Part shown: positions 12,206 through 22,779 of the stretch, piece by piece
Numbering within the stretch: position 1 is the first letter of the stretch
Layout: each line of letters begins with the position of its first letter
Assembly (NCBI RefSeq): GCF_905404315.1
Contig: NC_066273.1
Span: 6,076,001-6,140,000, forward strand
Source: Leptidea sinapis
Lineage: Eukaryota > Arthropoda > Insecta > Lepidoptera > Pieridae
Direction of reading: 5' to 3'
Length of the DNA: 64,000 nucleotides
Translations under genes and position numbers: made by a program
The notes under the pieces: model-generated
The model's database searches: none
What the model saw: only the letters and a program-made list of their open reading frames with translations
Told to the model about the DNA's origin: nothing

Positions 12206-12595
12206 CACTGACCTGTATAAAAACCACTGGACAGGCTGTTCCTTAAGTTTGACAGCAATTTTTTGTGCCTATTTGAAGCGCCACTCGCGAGCGTCCAGAG
12301 AACTTATTTTGACGTATAATACAAATAGCTGCGAGAGAAGCTTTCAGTACTCTCAAATATTATTGCATTTTTAGTTAATTTCGGTCGTTTTCCGTGTTAT
12401 TTATACTTCAGTTATCAACGTAATAAGGTACACAGTTATTTTTTTGTAAGCAGTTTTCCTATCGATGTTTGTTTAGAAAGGTTGTCATCACTAGTTTTAG
12501 TGCCAACAGCGCCAAAATGGCGAATATCAACCAGGCACAAAAGCACTTTGACAGCTGCCAGTCAAATGGTAAATAGTAGAGACTAGAGGTCAGTG
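12206..12595. mobile_element. hAT-type MITE, 8-bp target duplication
   Basis: Ends CACTGACCT / AGGTCAGTG, flanked on both sides by CCTACGAC (12198-12205 and 12596-12603). The body matches 63252-63648. No ORF of its own. Confidence 0.9.
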
Positions 12596-13149
12596 CCTAC
12601 GACATATACAAACCTCTGATACAGACGATATTGTAGAAACCCGTGCGGATTTGGAAAAGCAGTGTAACTGTGCCAAGAGCGACGTTCCGGCAAGCGTTCC
12701 CTGGGCGAATTTGCGACAAATTATACAATAAAAAAATAAGTAGCCCTAAATCATCTAGGATAAATTTCGCAATCGAATGGTGCAGTTTCATATCGATACG
12801 ATCAATGGTTTAGGCGTAAAAGAGCCTCAAACAAAGACATATATATATGATGAAAATGATCTATAATATATATCTGTGGCCTGGTGCTAAAAGGGCCAAA
12901 GTACGTTTTTGTATGAAACGAGATTGTAATGCCAGTTTATTGTAAAAGTGTGATATCTTTTTGTGCTAAAAGGGCGTTAATGTATTAACAATTTTTCAAA
13001 AGTTACTATGTAACAAGGCCAATGTAGTGTGCACTTTTATACAGGCAAGTAAAAAAAAATTATAAAAGGGCTGCATTATATTTCAGCCGCTAAAAATTAT
13101 TATTGTTCACTTTCCTAGTAATAGAGTAAGAACTAAAACGATCAAAGTT

Positions 13150-14085
13150 AACCTTTTTTTTTTTTATGGAATAGGAGGACAAACGAGCGTACGGGTCACC
13201 TGGTGTTAAGTGATCACCGCCGCCCACATTCTCTTGCAACACCAGAGGAATCACAAGAGCGTTGCCGGCCTTTAAGGAAGGTGTACGCGCTTTTTTTGAA
13301 GGTACCCATGTCGTATCGTCCCGGAAACACCGCACAAGGAAGCTCATTCCACAGCTTTGTAGTACGAGGGAGAAAGCTCCTTGAAAACCGCACTGTGGAG
13401 GACCGCCACACATCCAGATGGTGGGGATGAAATCCTAACTTGTGGCGTGTCGTGCGAAGGTGGAATTCGGCGGCAGGAATCAGGTTAAACAGCTCTTCGG
13501 AACACTCCCCGTGATAAATGCGGTAGAAGACACACAATGAAGCGACGTCTCTACGCAACGCCAAGAGATCCAGCCGTTCACAGAGCACTGAGTCCCCGAC
13601 AATTCGAGCTGCTCTACGTTGCACGCGGTCAAATGGATCGAGCAGATACTGGGGTGCGCCAGACCAGAGATGACAGCAATACTCCATGTGTGGCCGGACC
13701 TGCGCTTTGTAGAGCGCTAGAATGTGGGCCGGCTTGAAGTATTGCCGTGCTCTATTAATGACGCCCAGCTTCGAAGCCAATTTGGCTTTGCCCTCCAGAT
13801 GGCCACGGAATTGGCAATCGCTCGAGATTTCGAGACCCAGTATTCCGATACTAGGCGCGGCTTTCGCGGTTCTGTGCCCACCCCAGAATACGAAGGGCAG
13901 CCCGAGCGAGAGTGCTCGGGGAGGGATTCTCCGGCTCTGGTAGAGCCGGTATCCTCTTGGGGTAATATCTTTTTAAGGACCGCTCACATATTTTGTTGGG
14001 GGGGAAGGGATCGCCACCGGTCCTCGACACAAACCTATGCGAAACATAGCGGCACTAGGCCGCTACTTCACGCCCTACATTAGCC
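13150..14085 (-). mobile_element. Jockey-like LINE, internally deleted
   Basis: The 3' portion (13214-13868) encodes LGVINRARQYFKPAHILALY, EYCCHLWSGAPQY, VQRRAARIVGD and LALRRDVASLCVFYRIYHGE and ends in the 3' UTR with a T run at 13154. From about 13870 to 14085 it joins directly to the 5' region found at 53520-53740. So the middle, including endonuclease and most RT, is absent. Confidence 0.85.
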
Positions 14086-14225
14086 CTTTTTGTGATATAC
14101 TCGTAATTTTAGTTTGCTGCTTTATTTATATATTAAAGCAAAATAGACCAATGCATACATTGATCCATTTTGCACAAAGTCATTAATATTTTACTATAAT
14201 ATCAAAATGTTACTAAGGACTAAAT

Positions 14226-14435
14226 ATGACACGTCCACAATCGGAAGATACTGTACCAGTAACACCTCTCATGTCCCTAAATCAGAGACCTATCAAACTC
14301 CCTGCACCAAGTCTGTCAGAGAGAGACTTGCAATTTCTGGAGTACCTCCAACCATCCAGCCGTCCATTTTATGAGTCTTTGGAGACTGGCCCCGAAATGA
14401 AGGATATTATGTCATGTTCTGATGAAGAAATTTAA
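14226..14435 (+). pseudogene. 3' remnant of transposon ORF, unrecognised
   Basis: Open frame of about 69 codons, TPLMSLNQRPIKLPAPSLSE to an acidic end CSDEEI, followed by a stop and AATAAA at 14457. Its position just inside the right end of the TIR element suggests the C-terminus of its transposase; no family was recognised. Confidence 0.45.
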
Positions 14436-14776
14436 AAATATTGTAATCGCTCCATAATAAAATTTCTTAGAAAAACAACATTGGCCTTTTTAATTTTATA
14501 CATAATTGGAAACTAACATAATAATTATTATCAGTGCTAAAGGGGCTTAAGTGGTTAATATTTTCCAAAATATAATTTTTTTCTTAAATTAGAATTTAAT
14601 TCATAAATCTGCTTAAAAAATAAAAACATTAATCAAATAAAACTAAAACATTTTTGCCATACTACAATATAACACCTAAATAATAACTTTGTATGGTGAT
14701 TGCTTGTTATAACGCTCATTACTGAAAATAATGATTATTGATGTTGGCCCTATTAGCACCAGGCCACAGATATATA

Positions 14777-15124
14777 TCTATACTAATATTATAAAGCTGC
14801 AGAGTTTGTTTGTTTGTTTGAATGCGCTAATCTCTGGTACTACTGGTCCGATTTGAATGATTCTTTCAGTGTTGGGTAGTCCATTTATCGAGGAAGGCTA
14901 TAGGCTATGTTTTTTTTTTCAAAATTAGGGATCCGTAATAAAATTGCTATTTTGTAACACAAGGTGTAAAATCGAAAACCTATTTTTGCGTGCGCTGCAA
15001 AAACTATTGACAATAGAACAAAATGATGTACAGGCTATAATATAGGCAATATTTTATTACTTATAAAACTATATAAAACTAATTATACTTAATATGGCAA
15101 AACAACGTTTGCCGGTTCAGCTAG
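14777..15124 (+). mobile_element. non-autonomous Helitron, complete
   Basis: Starts TCTATACTAATATTATAAAG, ends GCCGGTTCAGCTAG, and sits between A and T, as Helitrons do. 348 bp, no ORF. Confidence 0.85.
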
Positions 15125-15149
15125 TATATATATATATATATATATATCA
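15125..15149. repeat. (TA)n microsatellite
   Basis: About 12 TA units immediately before the LINE. A matching run at 16758-16778 follows it, consistent with insertion into a TA array. Confidence 0.85.
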
Positions 15150-16757
15150 CCTTGTTGTTCAAACGCTCTCTATCAGAGGGAGTGGTACGTAAAATTTGGA
15201 AAACGGCTTTCATTACTCCGATACACAAAAAAGGCCCTAAAGATATAGTTACAAATTATAGACCTATATCTAAATTATGCTTATTTGCCAAAATTTTAGA
15301 GAGAGTTGTTTATAAGCAATTATATGATTGCTTAAAACACACTTTTAGCTCAGAGCAACATGGTTTCTTGAAAGGACGATCCACTGTTTCAAACCTTATT
15401 ATTTGTAGCGACTATCTGGCTGTCCATATGTCAGAACCTTCACAAGTTGATGTCATATATACGGATTACAGTAAATGTTTCGATAGAATTGACCACTTAC
15501 TATTACTGCGTAAGTTGCAGTCTGTTGGTTTACGTGGTAATCTGTTCAGATGGTTTACATCATATGTACAAAACAGATGCCAGACCGTCGTACTACAAGG
15601 CTACGCATCGTCAACAATCCTGATCCCATCAGGAGTTCCTCAAGGATCACTTCTAGGTCCCCTTCTTTTTAATATATTTATAAACGATATTTCTTCATGC
15701 TTTCTTAATTCAAAAATATTATTATATGCTGACGATATGAAGATACTATCTCCTATCAGATCACTTGAATGTGCACAACACCTTCAGGATGATCTCGATA
15801 GATTTGAAAATTATTGCTTAGAAAATAAATTAGATTTAAATGTTAATAAATGTTATATAACTTCATATACTAGAAAATCTACTCCCATCACATTCAATTA
15901 TAGATTAAAATATTCGTTTCTAAAAAGAGTCCACTCGATTCGCGACCTAGGAATTGTATTTGATAATAAATTAATTTTTGACGATCACATTAACTCGATC
16001 ATATGTAAGGCATCGAAATCCTTAGGTTTTATCTTACGTATGTCTTCAGAATTTAAATCCATTAAAGCCATAAAAATATTATACTGTGCCAGTCACTTAG
16101 AATACGCCTCACAAGTGTGGAACCCCGTCTACAATATATACAATAGACGTATTGAAGCGTTACAAAAACGGTTTCTGCGTCATCTTCAATTTAAAATAAA
16201 AGCATTTCTTCCGAACTACAATCAGCGCTGTCAAAAATTCCATATTCTGCCATTGGAAGAGAGGAGACGTATAGCCGATCTCATTTACATAATTAATATA
16301 GCGAGGGGTTCGGTCGACTGTCCTGAAATGCTCGCGCGCATTGGTCTTCAGGTTCCGTTTGCTTCACTCCGGAGACCATGCTGCCTGCATGTTCCCGGAG
16401 CTAGAACTAATTATAGACAAAATAGTTATCTACTGTGGGCTGGTCGGTCCTTCAACGACTTGTCTAAGATATTAGACCTGGATTTGTTCACCACTCCAAT
16501 TAAGCAGGTAAAACAGCTCTTTACCGAGAACTTTTTCAATCAGGTGTAATTGTAAATTTGAGTTATTTTGTTAATTTATTTTTGTCTCTTTATCATTTTA
16601 TATAATTTTCGTATTTGTTGTCCACTTAACTCTTACATCATATATCGATTTCTATCTGTGAAAACTTTTAATTGTCCTTCTGTAATTATGTATGTAACTT
16701 ATATTTTTTAACCTAGCTGTAAGTTTTCCAAAAAATGTAAAATAAAATAAATAAAAT
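15150..16757 (+). mobile_element. 5'-truncated LINE with open reverse transcriptase frame
   Basis: A single open frame of about 465 codons (15152-16549) has no stop. It covers the RT domain: WKTAFITPIHKKG, YRPISKLC, EQHGFLKGRST, YTDYSKCFDRIDH, GVPQGSLLGPLLFNIFIND and the active site YADD, then thumb and C-terminal regions. The endonuclease and ORF1 are missing, so it cannot move by itself. The 3' UTR ends AAATGTAAAATAAAATAAA. The clade is Jockey/CR1-like by sight. The unbroken frame suggests a recent insertion. Confidence 0.93.
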
Positions 16758-16779
16758 AAATATATATATATATATATAG

Positions 16780-17400
16780 ATACAGGATATGTTACGTGAA
16801 TAATCGGTATCTCCGAATGATTTCGTGTTGTAGATTACAATCAGTACTATCCGACACGATAGCTTGAATTTCAATCCGTCGAGTCACCGACTAACGCCCA
16901 TGGGAGTGGTCGAAAGTGAAATGAAACTACAAGATGTTGCAAACTACATTTTTATTACGAAAAATTAAAAAAATACTCTGAGAAGTGATTCATAAACGAA
17001 CCTTAACATACTATATCACTTCGATAATTTCTACATCTAGATAGAGCCTTTAGCTTTTAGGCAAGGCATAACAACGTGCCAGGCTTTTTTTGTTTTAGTT
17101 TGCGAATGCTGAAAATAGAGGCTAACAGTTCACCTCTATTTTTTTCGACGTGTTCCCATCAGTCCCAGACATTCTATCTAGATGTATTAATTATCTAAGC
17201 TATAACAAATGAACGCTCCAATAAATAGCGATAGACAAAAATTTACCTCAATTATGTCACAGAATTCACAGTCAAAGCTGAAAAAAGCATACACAAACGG
17301 ACGACGAGGCGTTTTTAAAAGGCCACAGTCGACTATTTGTTTGATTTTGCAAAATAATATTTTATAAGACAGATAAGCCAATATTGGGTTTAACATTAAG
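16780..17400. other. intergenic, no feature recognised
   Basis: AT-rich; no motif recognised apart from the short-stem start of the repeat at 17401. Confidence 0.4.
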
Positions 17401-17575
17401 CAGTCTCGTGCCAGATTTTGGCGAGACAACACGTCCTGAGGATGCCTCGTGTAGAGGCGAAACACGTGTCGAATTGTTTAAAGAAAAATATTGGCGGAAT
17501 TAACACTAAAGAAAGCTCAAATCATTTGTATAATTATGGATTTCCGCAAAGTAACGCCTACTTCAATAAATTTTA
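17401..17575 (+). repeat. repeat with hammerhead-ribozyme-like core, copy 1
   Basis: CTGAGGA at 17436-17442, stem II GCCTC-gtgta-GAGGC at 17444-17458, GAAA at 17459-17462, and ACACGTGTC ending in the cleavage triplet GTC at 17468-17470. Sequence upstream of the core and after GTC can pair for stem I (CT/AG and ACAA/TTGT around an internal loop). One extra T sits between GGA and stem II. The right arm GGCGGAATTAACACTAAAG to CGCAAAGTAACGCC matches the inverted arm at 44971-45031. Confidence 0.5.
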
Positions 17576-17639
17576 TTAACATATTGATATGATCCGTTAA
17601 AGTACATTAATATATTATTACAAATTTTATATTTTATTG

Positions 17640-17790
17640 ATTCAAATTGACATATTTTTATTCAAAATAGGATTTAAAATCACTTACTGAACGTCAAAAA
17701 ACTGCCACCCATTCGAAAAAGTATGCCTCAGACCTGAGAAGAACGGGCGCAAGAAACTCAGCGGGATTCTTTCATAAAAATATCGTTATT
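17640..17790 (-). mobile_element. CR1/L2-like LINE 3' UTR fragment
   Basis: Reverse-sense block GTCAAAAAACTGCCACCCATT and GGGCGCAAGAAACTC, as at 37795-37905. Confidence 0.5.
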
Positions 17791-17884
17791 CAATATGTTA
17801 TACATTATTATGAAAAGTATTTTTCGCCCCTAACTCTAAAACTGTGGTAAAGAAATTCTAAGGAAGGCTTTGCTATAGTATAAT

Positions 17885-18170
17885 TTTACCAGTGGGAGGT
17901 TTCTTAGCACTGGATGAAAGCTAGATTACGGCGCCTATTTCTGCCGTGAAGCAGTTATAAGTAAGTATTATTGTGTTTCGGTCTGAAGGGCAAAATTACT
18001 TGGCAAATGAGACTTAAAATCTTATATCTCAAGGTAACGAGCGCAATTGTCGTGCCGCTCACAGTTTTTGGGTTTTTGAAGAATCCTGAGCGGGACTGCA
18101 TTGTAATGGGCAGGGCGTATCAATTACCATCACATGAACGTCCTGCTCGTCTCGTCCCTTATTGTCATAA
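17885..18170 (+). repeat. family A repeat
   Basis: Forward copy, ACCAGTGGGAGGTTTC to CGTCCCTTATTGTCAT. Confidence 0.8.
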
Positions 18171-18286
18171 AATAAACATAAATATGTGTCTTAAATTAAT
18201 TAATTTTGGTTTTAATATAATTAAATAGACTACGAATAGTCTCATATCACATCTTTCATATAACTAAAGGAATTATTTATATAATA

Positions 18287-18539
18287 CTAGCTGTCCCAGC
18301 AAACGTATTGCCGATATTAAAATCGCGATACAAAAGTAACTGTTGATCGTAGATGGGTGAAAATTTGAAGTTGTATGTATTTTTTAATGCTGACTCATAA
18401 TCAAACAAATTTAGAAAAATAGATGTTGTCCGATTCTGAGATCTACCCAATATGCACTCAAAATTTCATGAGAATCGGTCAAGCCGTTTCGGAGGAGTTC
18501 AATGTTTAACACCATAACACGAGAATTTTATATATTAGA
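18287..18539 (-). mobile_element. non-autonomous Helitron, complete
   Basis: Read on the minus strand it starts TCTAATATATAAAATTCTCG and ends CAGCTAG, between A and T. The same family lies at 40097-40385. Confidence 0.85.
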
Positions 18540-18544
18540 TATAT

Positions 18545-19560
18545 GACATGCTCAGATTTATACAAGGGCATGAAAAGGGTTGCTATATATTGTTTCTTCA
18601 ATATGGAACGTGAACTTTTTTCAACTTTGCAACCAATGACTTGTAAATCTTAGTCCTAATGCCTAATAAACAACACTTTCAAAATTCTTAACACATATAA
18701 GCTGTTGGTATACAAAAAAACTTACAAGTAATTTTAAAAGTATTCTAAATGGTATCAAATTTAACTCATATTCTTCTTAAACAACATACACTAAGTCTTA
18801 CTTAATGAGGTAATTTTTGACTTTAATAAAAATTTGATTTAACGATTTATTTTCTGTTTAATATAATACAATGAATCTTCAACAAATTCGGCCTATTACT
18901 TCGCAGACCACATGGCGTGAGGTACTTACTTAAATTTTTGTATGAAAAAATCAAGTACCGACGTCGACAAATACAAAAATAGTAATAGGTTTTGCAATCA
19001 ACCTTTAGTTATATCAAATATTTATATATCTATATAAATCAAAATCTTTTTACTGAAAAGGAGATATCAAAAACACACACTCTTACAATTATGAGATTAA
19101 TACCAGCGTAGCGAAACTCTATAAAAAAAAGCGATTCACTCGATTGTATCAAACGTGCAGTCATTCATAGATTGACAGATGACGGCTATAGTCTTGTTAA
19201 AAACGAAGACAGCCGAAATCCACTACTTTATAAGCAACTGTTCGGTTTCAAACTTTGCCGGATTATACTTCACCGCCAATCGCCATACAGCAATTACTAC
19301 TATTTCAAACTTATGTCAAATGACTGCACGTTTCATACTAAATTTCAATTTTTATTTAGGCAGTCACTCCTCTTAATACGTAGTATTTACATTATCTTTG
19401 ATTGATACTGTTTATATTTCTATAACTTAAATAGTACATAAGTGTTTCAATCTCTTAAAACACTTTAGTAAAAAAAAATGTATAATCAAAAGAATAACTA
19501 TCTTAAACAATTCTATAGTCAATGAAATAACTGGTCAAGCGTGAGTCGTATTAGTATAAA
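18545..19560. other. intergenic, no feature recognised
   Basis: Low-complexity AT-rich DNA without recognisable genes. Confidence 0.4.
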
Positions 19561-19564
19561 AACT

Positions 19565-19668
19565 TTTTTAACCAGTGGAAGGCTTCTTCGCCAGATAGGC
19601 GGGTGCAAGCATTATGGTGTTTCGGTTAGAAAAAACTAGTGAAATTACTGGGCTAATGAGCCTTATCA
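19565..19668 (+). repeat. family A repeat, truncated
   Basis: Only the 5' third, ACCAGTGGAAGGCTTC to GTGAAATTACTGGGC. Confidence 0.6.
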
Positions 19669-20044
19669 TGTTTTGGGTTCAATCAATAATAATGTGCGGC
19701 TCTGCATCACGGCCATATTGCTTGTATTTTATAATTTTTGAAGTAATACTTCTTTAGACGCGTTATGAAAATATGATGAGAGTGAAATTTTAAGATGCGA
19801 GCGCATCATTATAACACAAAAGCAACAGGATGAAGTTGATTTCTAAAATTTTCTGACGTTTGCGATATTCGTTTTTTTTTTGTTTATTCATCCATTATTA
19901 GAATAGGCAAAGGGTTCAAGCCCGTACAGCCGTATTCGTTATTTAATAATTGTCAGTCATCTTTGCAAGATTTTTACAATATTGTTCTTTCTACAAACGT
20001 AGAATAGCACGAGGAATAAATAATTTTAAGGGTTTTTGCTTTGT

Positions 20045-20715
20045 AAGCTATATATCAGCTTGGTTATAGACAGTCTCTCAAAGAAAAATTTAAAGAAATA
20101 AATATTATGACTGTTTATTGTCAGTACATTTATGAAAATTTAATATATGTTCACAAAAATCGTCACCTTTTTGCTCTTAATAGTCATTTTCATTATTATA
20201 ACACTAGAAATAAGGGATTGCTTGTAACTAATTCTAGTAGGCTTCATAAGATACATAATAGCTTTAAGGGTAAATGTATACACTTCTACAATAAAGTCCC
20301 AGCCACTGTTCAGGCATTATCTATAAATAAATTTAAATGTTTTATAAAAAAATGGCTCTGTCGTAAATCCTATTACTCCACTGCTGAATATCTAAGTGAT
20401 CGGACAGCCTGGGACTAGATTGTGATTATTTTATAGCGACTGTACAATATTGTATATTTTTATTGAAAAGAGCGCATAAAAAAAGAATGCTGGGAGAGTT
20501 TCTTGCGCCGCTTCTTCTCTCTCAGAGCGCCATTTGTTTCCGAAGCGGTAGCAGTATCTAGTAGTATAAGAAATGACATCAAAAAGAATTCTAAAGGAAT
20601 CAGTTTTGAGAAAATAAATGCCTTTTATGCCTTTTTATGCCTTTTAAGGCCAAAGAAGTATAACTTCTTGCGTGCATACATAAGTACACACACTCTTTTG
20701 ATAATGCAGCAATAA
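20045..20715 (+). mobile_element. CR1/L2-like LINE, C-terminus and 3' UTR
   Basis: Open stretch MTVYCQYIYENLIYVH, NTRNKGLLVTNSSRLHKI and FYNKVPATVQAL to a stop at 20418, then the 3' UTR with TTTCTTGCGCCGCTTCTTC. Related copies lie at 38110-38580 and 48965-49590. Confidence 0.8.
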
Positions 20716-21760
20716 TAGTACAGGGTCAAAGTTTCTGCTGCTGCAAGCTGCCTAGCTATAACGGTTTATGATAGTCAGCTAATAGACAAATGAAAGTAAA
20801 TAAACTCGAAATGACGCCCCGGTCGACTTGTCAGTAGGCTTCGGATACTTGTATATTAAATGAGTTATTGTCATTATTTTATATTCCTACTCACTTCGTC
20901 AGAGAATTTTCGTCATTGCTGCTGCGATATCAAGAACGTGTCGCGTTAATGTGTAAGGCGGCATTACGACGAGCAGCAAAAATAAATTTAAACACTGCCA
21001 AGAGTATTTTTAATGTTTTATAATCAAGAACGAAGTTAATGATAATAAAAAAAACGCATATTCAGTAATATATTGCTATACGCAGTAGTATAATGATATC
21101 TCAATCTATTAAAAATATATATTTTTGTATTGATGATTTGAACGTTCCTTTACAAGTAAATATATTATTAATGTATTTAGAAGTAGAATATTTTTTTTGT
21201 AATCAAACCTATATAGACATATAGCAAAAAACATTGCAGCCAAACTTCAAAAAAATATATCACATTTAATCTCACATTCTTTATGATAGTGTATCAATAT
21301 TAAATTTTTAGATAATTCCGTGCCTTTGCGATATGTAGCTTATGTTAAAAATAATTATATTGAATTCTTAAGAAATAATTTTGAGCACAAAATATAATGC
21401 TAAGTTTTATAATTTTATATTTAAAGCTATTTCATACTTTATAACCTTATTACTATCTGGTGGGTAAGATTGACATATTTTACTAGAATAACTATGTACC
21501 TACAGTAGAGTACCCTAGTAAAATGTTACAATAACTTGTAAAAAAAAGCACACGGCTAATTTTAACAAAACAAATTCAATGTACATATTATGTATATACA
21601 AAACACAGGCGACGAAAACGATTACATACTAAATGTAATGAGATGAAATTGATGTGACTAGATTAAGACTTGTCAGTCCCTCGCTGAAAATTTGTGTTGA
21701 CTAACTGAGAGGCGAGTTATTAGTTTTAGAAAAAATAAGGTTATTTTACAATCTTTAACA
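20716..21760. other. intergenic, no feature recognised
   Basis: AT-rich; no gene or repeat recognised. Confidence 0.4.
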
Positions 21761-21764
21761 GTTT

Positions 21765-22150
21765 TTTTTTTATATAAGAGGGGGCAAACGGGCAAAAGGC
21801 TAAAGGGATGGGAGGCAACGGCCTATGGACATCCGCAACAACAGGGCTCTTGAAGAGATGCGTTGCCGGCCTTTAAGGTGGGAAGTATCCTCTTTTCTTG
21901 AAGGTCCCTTAGTCATATCGGTTCGGGAAAACCGCAGCCGGTAATTGATTCCACAAAGTGGCTGTGCGAGGCAAGAAATTTCTTGCAAAACGCGCGATTG
22001 TGGAATGATTTGTTTGCTACTTTTACTTTGCACGTAATGCCCGGTGGTGGAATTCGGTCGCTGGAATCAACCCGAACAGCTCCTCTGAGCACTCCCCGTG
22101 CTAAATGCGGTAGAAGATGCAGAGAAAACCCACATCTCTAGGCAGCGCAA
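21765..22150 (-). mobile_element. LINE C-terminus and 3' end, divergent Jockey-like
   Basis: Reverse copy with GCGTTGCCGGCCTTTAAGG, ACCGCAGCCGG and CTGAGCACTCCCCGTG, a diverged cousin of 13220-13550. Confidence 0.65.
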
Positions 22151-22779
22151 GTTGTTGTTGCTAAAGTGCAAAAGATTCTCTTTAAACACTAATTTCTATT
22201 ATATTTAGTGAAAAATGACTTCATCATACGATAAGTTTGCCAAGTGTAAATTTTTAAATCACATTCGCGTTACCGTCAATACCGTCTGTGTTCAATAATC
22301 TTTTTATAGAGTTGTCAAACAATGACGTTTGTTTGTCCGTGAAAACGAAAGATGAATGTGAATCACGATAACTTGAACCAGATTGAGAATCGAACTAAGT
22401 TTCGATATTATAAGATTATTTAAGATAAAAAAGTATGGCAATTCTTTCACATCATACACATCACAACTTTTATATTTTGGCCCACAGATTTCCATCTCCA
22501 TTAAGTAAAATTTAGCGATTGATAAATCATACATTGTATGACTTATATATGTTACCATAAAACGGGTGTAAAGAAACACTAGATTAGTTAGAAACGAACT
22601 GAATGATGATTTAAGATGTAATTAGTATGATTAAGTAAAGGATAATGTTTAACTGAAGGTTAAACTAGTGCAATATTTAATATTTTCATCATATTTTATA
22701 TAAGTAATTTTATTAATATTTCCTTCTTGCAACATGTATTCTAGTAATATTTGTATAATAAGTTTTTTATCCTAACTAT

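Larger units (their letters stand above)
12874..14769 (+). mobile_element. TIR DNA transposon remnant, family unknown
   Basis: Inverted ends CTGTGGCCTGGTGCTAA and TTAGCACCAGGCCACAG, 25 of 26 bases alike, in an ATATATAT context on both sides that could be an 8-bp duplication. Only the last part of a protein remains on the plus strand (14226-14435). A Jockey-like LINE is inserted at about 13150-14085. Confidence 0.8.

Noticed and set aside
13203..14083. Plus-strand ORFs across the 13-14 kb block
   Set aside because: They are antisense readings of the minus-strand LINE; the minus strand shows the recognisable protein.
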